A DNA stretch of 64,000 bases from Amblyornis subalaris (Eukaryota > Chordata > Aves > Passeriformes > Ptilonorhynchidae): NCBI GenBank assembly GCA_018881555.1, contig JACAXG010000007.1, positions 9,500,935 to 9,564,934 on the forward strand, read 5' to 3'. Positions 1 through 19,180 of the stretch are shown one piece after another (positions within the stretch are counted from its first letter, which is position 1; the number at the start of each line of letters is the position of its first letter). The notes under the pieces are model-generated. The model made no database searches. It had not been told where the DNA came from and saw only the letters and a list, made by a program, of their open reading frames with translations. Position numbers and translations under genes: made by a program.

Positions 1-1
1 G

Positions 2-6978
<6,977 letters not shown>

Positions 6979-7680
6979 CTTAAGGAAAAAAAAAGAAAAA
7001 AAACCAAAACAGACCATGTTACAGACAGCACAGAGAACAAATGTATCCGAAGTTATTACTAGCAGAGTGCCAAGATGAAAAATGCAAAATTATTTGGTAT
7101 TTTTCCTCCTTTAAGCAACATAGCAAACAGGGCAAAGTCACAGACACAAGTAACAAGGGTACTGATGTGTAAATAAGTGCACAAATCTTTAACATTAACT
7201 TTCCATCCCATTACTATTTCTCCAGCGTAAAAATAAAAATGTGATTATATCCGAAAATGGATTTATTACCAAGAAAAGCATGTCATAACAAGAACAGAAG
7301 AATCTATACGGGTGCAAATTTCAGTTTCACAAGCTGGCTTGTGTAAGGCACACTTATTCACACTGTCAAATTGTGCCTACAACTATTACTCCAAGTATAT
7401 TCTTATAATATACATTTTCAAACTGTAGGTCAATATTCTCTATTAAAGCATTAAAATAGTATAAAATTTAAACCAGTTTTCAAAGTGAAAACTTGTAGTT
7501 GCGTATAAAAGGTAAACCAGGCAATGCGAGCAGGCATACATGATGATGTCTGATTCTTTTATCTTGAGTTTCATTAGTATTTGAATACTACAGTTACATT
7601 CTGCATTTCCTAATACAGTATCAATACCTATAATAGATTTCCATAAAAATAAGTAAAATTCTTTATAAAGAACATAGAAA

Positions 7681-8482
7681 GGCTCTGCAGAGGGATCTAG
7701 ACAGGCTGGATCTATGGGCCCTGGCCAATAGTATGAGGTTCAGTAAGGCCAAGTGCCAGGTTCTGCCCTTGGCTCACAACAACTTTATGCAGTGGTACAG
7801 GCTGGGGCAGAGTGGCTGGAAAACTGCCTGGAGGAAAAGGACCTGGGGGTGGTGGTCAACAGCAGCTGAACATGAGCCAGCTCTGCCCAGGTGGCCAAGA
7901 AGGCCAATGGCACCTGGCAGGCATCAGCAACAGTGAGGCCAGCAGGACCAGGGCAGCGATTGTGCCCCTCTTCTGGGCTCTGGTGAGACCACACCTTGAG
8001 TGCTGTGCCCAGTTCTGGGCCCCTCACTACATAAAGAAATTGAGGGGCTGGAGCATGTCCAGAGAAGGGGCACGGAGCTGGGGAAAGGTCTGGAGGGTAA
8101 GTCCTATGAGGCGTGGCTGAGGGCGTTCAGCCTGGAGAAAGGACACTCAGGGGAGCCCTTATTATTCTCTACAACTGCCTGAAAGGAGGGTGTAGCNCGG
8201 TGGGGGTCATTCGCTTCTCCCAAGTAACAAGAGGAAACAGCCTCGGATTTCACCAGGCGAAGTTTAGATTGGATATTAGGAAAAACATCTTCACTGAGAG
8301 GCGGACAAGCGTTGCAAGAGGCAGCTCAAGGAAGCGGTGGAGTCCCCATCCCTGGAGGTATTTAAAAGACATGCAGATGTGGCACCCAGGGGCACAGATT
8401 AGGGGGCAGCGCTGGCTTAATGGTCGAACTCGATAAACTTGCAGGTATTTTCCAACCTAAAAAATTCTGTAATTCTGTGGAG
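7681..8482 (+). mobile_element. CR1 LINE, 3' end, sense on plus strand
   Basis: About 800 bp matches the familiar CR1 3' portion. It opens CTGCAGAGGGATCTAGACAG, passes through GTGAGACCACACCTTGAGTG and a decayed reverse-transcriptase C-terminus, and ends with the diagnostic tail ATTCTGTAATTCTGTG at about 8463-8478. Typical of avian (and some reptile) 5'-truncated CR1 copies. Its local GC content is well above the flanking intron. Confidence 0.93.
7733..8130 (+). pseudogene. Decayed CR1 ORF2 C-terminus (non-LTR reverse transcriptase)
   Basis: Two different frames each carry part of the CR1 ORF2 C-terminal region. One starts [11 protein letters not shown] at 7733. The other reads [20 protein letters not shown] near 7980-8040. 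The change of frame and later stops show an inactive fossil copy, not a host gene. Confidence 0.8.
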
Positions 8483-11400
8483 TACTGGATGATTAATTAT
8501 TCCTGAAATCACAAATAAATGCATGCAAAGAAGTGAAATTACAACTTGTATTCCTCTCTATAACCCCCTCTTTCCTTGCCTAGCTCTTTGTAACGTACAT
8601 TGACAAGCACTGGATTGTACTGCAACTATTGCATACTTTGTACAGCTGCAGCAAAGGGAGGGAAGGACAGAGAAAATTTTAAGGTCCTAAGGACACCTAA
8701 GGACAACTCCCTCCACTCACTCCTGCTCTAGAACAACAAAATTGAATGACAAGGCTCTTGAAAGATTTTAAAACATTACAGACAACNTTTTTTTTTGTCA
8801 AAAAAAGCACCATAAATGAAGTACAAAGCATTTCCATTTCACCACCACTAAATAAAGGGACAGCAGCCCTACAGATGATGCCAATTCAGAACCATTTCAA
8901 TGCAGTATCAGTAGTTCTATGATATAACTGGGAAGGAGTCTTAAATACTTCACATTTCCACACAGTCCAAAGGTGCAATTTCATCCAAGAAAAGGATTCC
9001 AACATTTCTTATTGAAGGAAGCATTTTCTGTTGGATGTCCAGGTCATCTTTGCTTCACCAAACTAAAGCATCCTGCAGTGGCTTACAGACTATATTTACT
9101 AGTTACAGCTCTTATACGAAAGGTTCTGACTTTCAAACTCCTGAAGGAAGCAAGAATAAAAAAGGTCTGTGGCACATTTATCACGTTAAACTCTATCCTT
9201 CCATAAACTTCAGTTGGAAGAAATCCTCCAGATCCTACTGCAATATGAAAGAAAGGAAGACTGGTATCTAACAGGGAGCAAAGGTCAGAAAAGCAGATGT
9301 TATTGTATCCTTAAATCCATTACCATCACAGTTACGAATATTTTAAGTAGTTCCTTTTAAAAGTGGCAATCTTATTCCCCTTTTCAATTTTCGAAGTATT
9401 TTTAAACTAATGTCAAAAAATATTCTTCATCAGATATAAATGAATAGAACTATTAGTCATGCTGCCAACATTACTGTGGCAGTTTCTACTTATAACATTT
9501 CAAATTTTTTCTATAATATTTTAAATTTCCTCAGCTGGAAAGTCCTTTTAAAACAGTCGATGTTTTCAAATAAATGACTGTATATTAAAAAAATTGGAAG
9601 TGATTTAACAGTTCTGTATTGTTAGACCAGACTGACAAAGTAGGACTGAACATTGAAATTATACTCACAGACCAGGCCAAGGGGCATGGAATAATGAGTT
9701 TGCAGTTCTCACTTTAGTACATGAAAAAACAAGAAATTGAAAGCCTTAGTTCTACAGATTATAAAGGTGTTTGACTCAGGGTGATTTTCCTGGGGACAGA
9801 TACTGGATTTTGTCATTACTTCCAATAAAGACATATTCTTTGGGAAGACATCCAAGTGCTTTTCATTAAAATCCTGTAGTCTACAGTGCAAAGAGTATTT
9901 GGGGGTGAATCACTCACTCTGTTTTCCCAAGAGAAGTGCCTAATTGGATCAGCCCTTTCTCCTAAGGCCTGAGCAGACAGACCACTGTGTACCTTCCACC
10001 TGAGCTCTAAGTAGCAGTAAACCAGTTCTGTGGGTTCCAAAAACAAGCTCCAGAAGACAAACCTGCTGCAGCTTAGCAGGCAGCCCTCCCCAACCTCTCA
10101 AACTCTCTGCTCGAGGTTCCCGGCTGAGCAGTGCCAAGAGCAGCCCAGACATCTCCCCACAGCCAGCCCTTCCTCCAACTGGGGTTTAGCCTGAAGCTCC
10201 AAAGCAGGAGAGTGGGACGGGGGCTGCAGCAGAACATCTTCCCAGAATGGACTGACAACACAAGTGAAAGAATGAGAGAATGACTAAAAACTGCTGGCTA
10301 AAGAAAAAAGAAAATGTTCTAAAAACCCTGGCAGTATCATTTTTTGAAGCCAAAACCTGCCCATTATGTTCAATTATGTCATTTAACACAAAAAGCCAAA
10401 CATGTCTAAAAATAAGACACAAAACATGTTATCGCAAGCATTCTGTCAGCATTCTAAGGCTGACACAGCTGCTGCACACCCTGACACACCAGATTACAAA
10501 AAAAAAAAAAGCAGCACATATGCAGACCTTGCTATCTGCCACAAAACGCAACAGCAATGTACAATCTGTAGAACAAGTGCAATGTACTTGCACCAATAAT
10601 ATTTATTTCTTTCACAGGCATTGGAGTTAAATCAGAATTTACTAAACCTAGACAGTTATGACTGAGAATAATTTGTAATTGCATTGGATTATTCAGACTT
10701 AAACAAAGAAATATTAAAATATTAAAAGTAAACTAAGACTGAAACAGAACCTTTTCAATGAAAAGATGTGAAGGCAAGGCCTGCGTTCAGAATTGTGCCA
10801 TACTTTAGTTACTTTGCACAAAAACAGTGAACATTTTATAAAATTATATTGCACCAGACCTCGGAGATAAATGCTGTGGAAAGAACTGAGGATGAGCAGC
10901 ATTTCCAGTTTCCATTGAAAACAAGCTCCAGAATTACCTCTCAACTCCGTTGCTGATGGACTACATAGAGTCACTCCATAACAAGAACAAGAAAGTTAAA
11001 AACTAGAATTGCCAAAGAAAATGTAAATGAAGGAAAAAACAGATTTTCAAACCGCATATGGGAGATCACTACATCTTTAGGTATCAAAGCAGAAACAACA
11101 GTAAATGCTACGAGAAAAAACATCTAAGAATTAAGAACAAGTCTATGCTTAAGTTTTTAACATTTGTTTTAGAAATTGAGACAATGTAAAAAAAGAAGTT
11201 TAGACATGCCCCAAACTTCCCTACTGTATTAAATCATTATGTTACTCATAAGACACGACATGAATATGAAAATATGATGTTAACATGAAAGCATATGGTC
11301 AAATATACTGACGCTGCACAATGAGTGGGTGTGTTTAGCTTGTGCTGAGCAATATTAATTATCACTCCATCTTTAACATTTCCTTTTAACATGAAGTGAA

Positions 11401-12202
11401 ATGCGTGAGAATGAACCCATAAAACAGCAATCTAATGGAATGAATGAAAGTATTTCATGACCATTCGGTTAGGATTAGAGTTTAGGGAACCACAGCATGG
11501 AAGCTTAAACTAGGACGTGAAAACTGTCACAGGAACTTGCAGGTGAAATATCCAAGTGCATTCCAGGGAGGAAACACCACCATGGTCCTTCAGAAAAGCC
11601 CTGCCGACTTCTCCTTTTGTTTTTACACATACCTTGTATTAAACGGCCTTACCCTCCCACCTTATCGCACCTGTAAGAAGACTCGATCTCCTCCCAAGCA
11701 CACACGTGGATATCAGCTTCTCCCGAAATAAGGCAAAACACACCTACTCCCCCCAGGAGTAAGTCCCCCACTTCCACATGAGCAAAATGCCGGCGTTCCC
11801 TCTCCCCGAGCCAGGCCACCACCACCACCAGGCGAGGATCCCGCGCTGCATCCGGAGGGAAGCCATTCCCGCGGCCCGGAGCAGCAGCAGGGACGGCGCT
11901 CTCTGCCCCCGGCTGGCACAAAACCCGAGTCACCGGGGATGACGTACCGCGTGTGCGGGCAGTGCCTGCCCGGGCCGTGCCCACGCCGGCAGAGAGCCCC
12001 GGTTCCTGGGAGCCTCCGGCCCTGAGGCCCGGGCGGGCGCGGTCGAGCCGACTCCTCTACCGTGGTGGATTAGCGAGGCCGCCGCCCAGGCCGAGCCCAC
12101 CAGCGGCGGCCGGGCCGACAGCACGGCATGGGGAAGGGGCCCCTTCCCTACCCCCTCCACTCCCGTGCGGGAAGGCCAGAATTCCCCGCCGGCATTACTC
12201 AC

Positions 12203-12420
12203 CGGGAGCTGTGAGATGGGAGCGGCGGCACGGGGGGAGGGAGGAGGGGTGGGAGCGCGCGCGGCGCCCTCGTGCCGCGGCGGGGGAACGGCGTCCGGTG
12301 ATCCCGCGCGCGGGCCCGCGCGCGCAACGTGCTCGCGCCGCCGCCGCCACCCGGCCAAGATGGCTGTCGGGCCCACGGGGCGGGGTCTGGGCGCGCGCCA
12401 CAGAGAGGAGGACGGCAGGN
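12203..12420 (-). other. ABCE1: ABCE1 non-coding exon 1 (5' end approximate)
   Basis: A near-perfect donor on the minus strand, CCCG|GTGAGTAA, has its GT at 12202-12201 at the inner edge of the CpG island. It is the best partner for the UTR acceptor of exon 2. The transcription start cannot be read from the sequence; a GC box and a YY1-type site upstream suggest it lies within about 12.35-12.45 kb. Confidence 0.55.
12355..12364 (+). promoter_or_regulatory. YY1-type site (CCAAGATGGC)
   Basis: The core AAGATGGC matches the YY1 consensus that often sits just downstream of starts in CpG-island promoters. It lies about 150 bp upstream of the proposed ABCE1 exon 1 donor. Motif match only. Confidence 0.5.
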
Positions 12421-12635
12421 AGGGAAGGAAGGGCGGCCCTCGCCATGGACGGGAGGGGTGGGAAGGGCAGCCCCTGCTATGGAGACCTCGAGCGCGGCCG
12501 TGGGGAGGCAGCGGGGCCTCCTGGGGCGGGTCCTGACGGCACCAGCCGTCCCGGCTCCCCAAGCCCGCCCTGCGAGGGACGGCCCCGCAGCGAGGGGAGC
12601 CCCCGTGTCGGCGCGGCGCGTTCCGGGGACAGAAG

Positions 12636-13195
12636 GGTCTTGCTGGCATGCCCTTGCACTGGTTGCATGATCATGGGCAGCGGCAACCGTTAGACCAGGT
12701 GTTCCTTTCTAGGGGAAAGGTGTTGCCGTTCCCTATCACGACTGCGGTTTCGGCAGTAGGAACCGAGCTCCATTATCGGATGCGGCCGGGGATTGCTACA
12801 ACGCGAAAGGTACCGAGATAGAATGGTCTTGCCGGCCTTTCCCTGCTGCCGCCTGCCATCTGCACCTGGAACACTGGGGCTACGTGCTTGCACTCCCATC
12901 GGGACGAACTGTCATTCTCTTTCGGGAGCCCACACCTCACTAAGGATACCACCCCCAGTAATGATTACGTCCAAGGATTGCTCCCTCACAAGCGGTGCCA
13001 CGACACCAAGGTCTTGCTGGCCTTTACCTGCCCTGGGCAGGCCGTCAGCTGCACCTGAAACACTGGGACTGCGCGCTTTCCTTCCCATTGGGAAGCACTT
13101 TCCAGAGCCCACCACGGCAACGCGGATTCCATGTCCAACATGGAACATGCCCGAGGATCGCTCCCACCTAGGAGGGGCCGGACCGAGGCCCTCCC
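12636..13195. repeat. Three degenerate tandem units of about 185 bp in the promoter
   Basis: The landmark GGTCTTGC recurs at 12636, 12825 and 13010. GGATTGCT, or GGATCGCT in the third copy, recurs at 12790, 12975 and 13155. A 20-mer shared by units 2 and 3 with two mismatches (TGCACCTGGAACACTGGGGC) starts at 12861 and 13050. Offsets are 180-189 bp, so the units are diverged and carry small indels. The array fills the gap between the two divergent first exons. Confidence 0.75.
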
Positions 13196-13229
13196 GCCGG
13201 TGCCGCCCCCCCCCGTGTCGTCATGTGAG

Positions 13230-13536
13230 GGGCGGCCCCGGCGCCTGAGGGCGGGCGGGGTGGCGCGCGCGCACTGTGGCCTCTCCGCCCTGCGCTGCGG
13301 CGGCGGCTCCCGGCGGGATCAGGTGGGAAAGGTGGGAGCTGCGGCTCAACCGGGGTGATGAGGGGAGGAAGAATGTCCAGGCCGGGCAGAAGCTCGGCTC
13401 GCCGGGCAGGAGTGTTCGCGCCGCGGCTGGGGGCTGACCACCCGGGTCCCTCCGGCCGTGCTGAGGCTGCCTCGCATCACCCCCGCGGCCGCAGAGCGGA
13501 GCCCGGGCGGGGGATCCGGCGGGGCCGGTGTGTGCC
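13230..13536 (+). other. ANAPC10: Probable ANAPC10 non-coding exon 1 (5' end approximate)
   Basis: A GTGAGT donor begins at 13537 at the plus-side edge of the CpG island. It can join the ATG exon at 19064, which needs an upstream non-coding exon because it has only two bases before the ATG. The base before the GT is C, which is not ideal, and the start site is a guess. Confidence 0.4.
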
Positions 13537-16500
13537 GTGAGTAGGTGCTGCTGCTTTATTTCCGAGAGTTAAGCGGTGTGTAGGCCTGGGGGACACGGCC
13601 GCGATACAGTATTGTAAAGCTGGTTAATTAACATTATAATTAATACGTATTGATTATAATTAATATTAATTGAAAGCCCCACAAACAAATCGTGAGAGGA
13701 GGGCTACCAGTTTGCTTCATCCTCTGTTTTTTAACGACAGCTTCCACCTACTATTTACACTTTACACTCCTTATAAAGATGTGCTCGCGTCCTTTAAGGA
13801 ACAGCTTGTAACCTTACCAGGTAACTTTAGAAGTCTTGGCTTTTACAAAAATATTTTTTAAAAAAAGTATTTATTTAGGTTGATTTGGGATACATGTATA
13901 AAATTGCTAATGTAATTCGCTTGTGCAGTTGCTCTGATTATCCTTATTTTTAGTGAAATATATTTGTGACTATGAAACTTTAGTCATTTTCACTGATAAG
14001 CTTAAAGCGATGCACTGAAGGCAGAATAAAAATAGTAAGTGTTTAAAGTATTGAGAAAATAATCTGAGGGATTGAATGCACAGGTAAGCTAGTTGTTGAA
14101 ATAGGGTGCTACTGAACATTTACTGTCATTATTCACTATTAATTAGACATTAGTAAGTTGAGTGTTTAATGTTACTGTTCAGTCTTCCATCTGAGTAAAA
14201 AATATAGGAAGCATAATGAGAGTCTAGTTTTTGGATATATCTTGAGATCTTTAAAGGCCTTAGACCAGCAAGGGTCCAGCCAAAGAAAATGAAAGCAGAG
14301 AAAAGAGCTTGCAAGGTAAAATGAGTAGTGCAGTTAAGAAAATCTGGGAATCTGAGGTATGAAATTCTCTTCTGTTAAGGACAGGAAAAACAGTCTTAAG
14401 GATGTTGCAAAAATGCTGGAGTAGTCCGTGCAGCCTTTGTTCAGTTTTCCTGGAAAAGCTGTAATCAGATATTTGCTAAAACTAAACAGAATTTTTAGAT
14501 GGGGTTACAATCAGAACAATTAGAGTAATACTTTTTTTTTTTTAAAAGAGAAAAGCCAGATGAGCTTTGATCCCCTGAAGGATTCTGAGGAGGTGGTTTG
14601 GGAAGGGAATTTGTCTGTAAGTAGAAAACAATTAAAACCAGTGTGCAAACAGGAAATATTCTGGTGTGGTTTGTTAATAGCAGTCTGGATCAAACTTTTT
14701 TTACAGTAGCCAATGCACTTAATAAGGTAGGAATATGAGGAGTGTGTCTTGAGTGTTACAGGATTTCTGCCATTGTTCAAGCTACTGAAGTGTGGTCTAA
14801 AAATAATTTTTTTTCAAGATTTTTTTTTAAGAGCTTTTGAAACTGACTTGTAAGTAACTCACTTTTAGACAGGGGTGCCACAAAACGTGCCTCTGGAGAG
14901 TTCAGTTTGGAGTGTATTTTCACTGTTTCCTGTGATGTTGAACAAAAAATAGATGCACTGCCGAGTTGGAAGGAGTGCAAGCACTGTACAACTAAGGCTC
15001 AGAATTAAAAACCATCTTGAGAAGGTTGGTAACAGGTTGGAAATCAGTGTAACTAAGGTCAGTTAACGAGGAGTGAGGGAGGAAGAGACATGGGAATTAA
15101 AAATTAAGGCCTGATTAGTGGGAAGGGTGTTAGTGAACAGCAAACAGTATCCCAAAAAAGCGTTTGAGCACTGATAATAAATTAATAGTAAATTAAATCT
15201 TAATTGAGAATATGATGTTCTTTCAATTAGACAGGTGTTACTTTGTCACATTAACAAGTGTGAGTAAATATAAAGACAAGGAAAGTGATTATTGTGTTGA
15301 ATAAGAGCCTAAGCTAAAATGGTATGGTAATTTTTTTTAACAATAGTATGTGGATACCTAGACTGTGCAAAAATTTTAAGTTTATAGAACTTTATGAGAG
15401 AGCCTTGAAAGGCATAGGCACACTAGAAAAGAAGAAACTACGAGCAAGTTTGATGAGTACCCTCACATCTATAAAAGAGTTGCTACGTAAAGGCCGGTGA
15501 TTAACAATTCTTTGAGTTCTCTGTAGAGCAAGAGATGCATGTTTTTAGAAGGTGATGCTTGACTTGGATGCTAAAGGAAAACATTTGGCTTTTAGGTTGA
15601 TGAAACAGTGAAGCTGGATGTCCGCAAAAGTTGGGAAATCTCTTGCTGGAGAAGTAAATGTCTGGACAGACATCTGTGAGGGATAGTCTTGTCTCTCCAA
15701 GGCCCTTACAGGTGTGTGTTTAAACAGTTCTCTGCATACAACGTGGCGGAATTAGAAGTTTTAGTAGGGGAAAACTGCTTTGGAATCTGAAAGTTTCCTT
15801 GAGCCTGGATTTTTATGGAGCTCTAGTAGGAAAGTCACATGATGTCTCCTTCTGTGTCTCCTCTTTGGTGTGTTGTGGAAGAGTCTGTGCTTAGAGAAGT
15901 GTTTGCTTGCAGGGATGCACCTTTTGAAGGTGTCTCCTGCTGGTACAATGGGAACAACCTGACTGGTTTGGTTGGGAAAGACAGACTGTCCAGCCACTTA
16001 AATCCATTTCACTCTCTTCTTAAACTTATTAAAACGTCTTTAATGGCTGCTACTTTACAGGGATGGGATGTTCTCTGTAAAAGAGTCAACTTCTCTGAGG
16101 AAGATGGTGAGAGAGTTCAAGGAGGGGAAAGAAAGCTTTGTTAAGACCTTCATATATTAATGTTGTTAATAAGGAAACGGCAGCCTGGTAATGATCTCTT
16201 GGAATAACTGAATTGGATAACTGGAGATGTTTCCAGCCAATGCTTCTACAGATGCAGTGTGTCTTTCCAGCCCATGTGAAGAAGGGCTTCTAGAAAAATT
16301 AGTTGTTTTTGCACAGCCTGAAAAAGCAAAGAAAAGTTTTATTAGGTGACTTAAATTCCTTTTAGACCTAAGTATTTGTGTCTCGTTTAAAATGAGGTAC
16401 TTTTACTTCTGCTAATAAAATGTCCAGAAGTGTTACTGGAGTGAGCTGGCCTGTTCCTGTGTTATTTTGCCTTAGTACTTCTGTCAGCTTTCTGGTTTTG

Positions 16501-17474
16501 AAGTTCTGAGAGTATTAGGAAGCTTCAGCCAAGCTATCCAGAATGTATTGTTCCTGAGCTAGTTACACAGAAGTTCAGTCATGAAAATCTGACTTGATTA
16601 CTTCAACCATTAAAGATTTTCAGTCTGTCACATCACTAGTACACAATATGTGGCTGATTTATTTGCCAGCAGCGGTTTGGAGTTGAAATTTGGATTTTGA
16701 GTAGCTTTGCCAGTGAGATAGCAAGAAACAAGCTCAGTTTAAATCAGTGGGAAACTTGGATAGTGCTTCTTGCTGGATGTTTCAGACCCCAAAAATGTAT
16801 GCCTCAAACTTTTGAGAACCAGTGCAATACAAGTCTTGGCATTGTTATTTAGAACTTTGCTGTGTGTGCTGAAGCTTATAAAAAAACCTCAACATAATTG
16901 TCTTAAGGGATTCTGCATAATTTAAAAATTTCAGTAATTTTTTCTAGAAGCATGTGTAATCACCTTTGTGATATAATCTGAGTGAATAATGTAATTTCTG
17001 TGATTTACCTTATTTTGGTGGCTTTTAATGGGATGTTTGCCTACTCCTTGTGTCTTAAGGGTGGGTATCTGACAATAGTTCTTCCTAGGTATGAATATCT
17101 GACTATCAGATTTGGTGTCTTTCACTAATTTCCTCTTGAAGTCAAAAGAGTGTAAAGGCTTGCTGGTGATGATGTTCAAAAGATGTTTTGTATGATGTTT
17201 TTGAGATGTGATCACTTGAATTGCAAGTGAATAATTTAGCTTTACTTTGTGAGGTTGAATTTTCTGGGTATAGTTTTAGCGGTGGGAAGAACAGCATTTT
17301 TGGTTTCTATATAAAGCTGAGAATTAAATTGAATGCAACTCAGCCTCTCTTAGTTCATTGTCACAAAAATAAAAAAATAGCACAGAGTTTGGACTAGTAG
17401 GTCATTTGAGCTTTAAAATTCATGAGTCCAGGAAATAGTCTCCCCAATGCTTAATAAACATAATTTGAATTTTG

Positions 17475-17554
17475 GTGTAGGACGGGGGATGGACTAGATG
17501 ATTTTTGAAGGTCCCGTCCCTTCCACCAATCCAAACCATTCTGTGATTCTGTGA
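17475..17554 (+). mobile_element. CR1 3' tail fragment, plus strand
   Basis: About 80 bp reading GGGGGATGGACTAGATGA, then GGTCCCGTCCCTTCCA, then ATTCTGTGATTCTGTG, the standard CR1 3' end with its octamer repeat. Severely 5'-truncated. Confidence 0.88.
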
Positions 17555-18815
17555 AAACTCTTTGTTTTTCAGGTAGCTGTGAACTAAATGTTTTGTCATT
17601 TTTTTCGAGTTTTTTTTATTTGGGTGGCATTAGGATTAATATATCAGTGAATATGTATGTGATATCTGTCAGATTAGCTGTGTCCCACTTCTCTTCTGAG
17701 AGGATGATGTTTGAACAAGGTTTTTGTCTGTGTCCTCTTATGACACTTCCTGTTGTCAATATTTAGATTTTACTACACATGCAATTATTTCTTCAAGTTT
17801 TTTTGATGATAGTTGGGACTGCAGCCCAAACATATGAGAAAGCAGATGAGATATCTCTGTCAGTTCTTATGTTTGCAAAATTAAAAAAAAAAATTGCCAA
17901 GGGCCAGTAGAAAGTATTTGGTGCAGACAGCAATGTGCACTACAGAATTCAGATTTCTTGTGTCAGACAAAGAGTTTTTAGCCGCAGAGTTATTGGTACA
18001 TAGAAAATCTTGTCTCTGCCTTGTGTGACTTCTGTAGTGGGTAAGGCCTGGATCCTATGAATAGCAGCCTAGTTCAGTACCTTATTTGCTCTCCGTGAGA
18101 GTTACTGGAAGACTTTTTCTGAGATTAGCAGCATGACATCTTGTCATTCATATAAGCAAAGGATGAGAAGTCAGCTCTAATTTCCTGACTCTTGAGTGCT
18201 CTATGTTTAATTTTAAGCTTTAATGTAGTTCCTTTTGTGGAACTTGTTTCTTTGGAATTTTTTTTTGGTTTTTTAAAAAAAAGAGCTTTTAAGCTACTTC
18301 CTAGGAACTAGTAATGTGCTCAATACTATAGAACCCCCAATTTAATTATGTTGTAGTATATGTGGTGGTAGTCTGGATGTTGAGACTGAATGTGATTACT
18401 TAAGCAGTGCAAGTCACAAGTTGATGATAACAGATGAATTAGTGAAGTTAAGGAAATGGACCATGGATAAATGTAGCTATAACCAATTGGTACAAATTAC
18501 AGATGATACAATTTGTTTAAAGTCTCATTTCCTATTTTAGGGAGAAGTATCTCCAGGAGGACAGGCTTGTTGTAGTGTCTGAACTTGCAGATTAAGAGAA
18601 CTTTCAAGTGTATCTGTGGGAGAGAATGAAGTTGTATTGCTAGCCTTTAAATCAACATTTTTAATTTTAATTTCTTAAAAAACAAACAGCTATAAAAACC
18701 AAATTCTGGAACCCTGACTATCCATGTGTGAATTAGAATGATACAAATAAAATATGTCTTATGAATGGTCCGAGTATGTATTGAATTCTTAAGGACACAA
18801 AATTTACATATACGT

Positions 18816-18945
18816 GGAACCTCTTAGATATATTACACATATATATTCTATATATTTATACGTGTTATTTTACATATATAAATAAAAGGTTCTACATGCA
18901 AAAATGCATGCTTATATGTGTATATGTATAAACCACACGTTCTGT
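18816..18945. repeat. TA/TATG-rich simple repeat
   Basis: Alternating TATATA, TACATATA and TATGTGTATATG runs with an inner palindrome ATGCATGC-like core. Low-complexity intronic DNA. Confidence 0.6.
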
Positions 18946-19065
18946 AGGCTATTATAAAAGTGTGAGGCTGAAGAACTAAAGTGTCTGTGTGAACAAACAC
19001 AACCCTTTAATTTTCCATCAAGCTAAAAATATGTCAACTAACTCGCCTGTTTTCTCTTACTAGAA

Positions 19066-19180
19066 ATGACTACCCCAAACAAGACCCCACCTGGTGCTGA
19101 TCCAAAGCAGTTAGAAAGGACTGGTACTGTTAGAGAAATAGGTTCACAAGCAGTTTGGTCTCTTTCATCCTGTAAGCCAG
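19066..19180 (+). CDS. ANAPC10: ANAPC10 coding exon 1
   Basis: Codes for [20 protein letters not shown] to SSCKP (1-38) plus one base of G39. The acceptor AG is at 19062-19063, so the exon starts at 19064 with only two UTR bases before the ATG. Donor GTAAAA at 19181. Confidence 0.97.

Larger units (their letters stand above)
6979..12202 (-). other. ABCE1 intron 1
   Basis: A 5.2-kb intron joining the non-coding first exon in the CpG island to the ATG exon. It contains one long CR1 element (about 7681-8482) lying antisense to ABCE1. The remainder is AT-rich, with many short chance frames and no protein I recognise. Confidence 0.7.
12100..13545. promoter_or_regulatory. CpG-island bidirectional promoter of ABCE1 and ANAPC10
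   Basis: A sharply bounded GC- and CpG-rich block inside AT-rich flanks, lying between two genes transcribed outward. It contains GC boxes (e.g. GGGGCGGGG near 12376), alternating GC runs near 12300-12332 and 13264-13272, and no convincing TATA box. This fits a broad housekeeping promoter. The middle is occupied by a tandem array (12636-13195). Long open frames here on both strands are an effect of base composition. Confidence 0.85.
13537..19063 (+). other. ANAPC10 intron 1
   Basis: AT-rich intron of about 5.5 kb, if exon 1 is placed correctly. It includes a small CR1 tail at about 17475-17554 and TA-rich tracts at 13619-13680 and 18816-18945. No other coding exon was recognised. Confidence 0.55.

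Noticed and set aside
11930..12693. Long open frames (239 and 246 codons) on both strands in the CpG island
   Set aside because: GC-rich DNA has few stop codons; the frames overlap on opposite strands, are Pro/Arg/Gly/Ala-rich and contain no domain.
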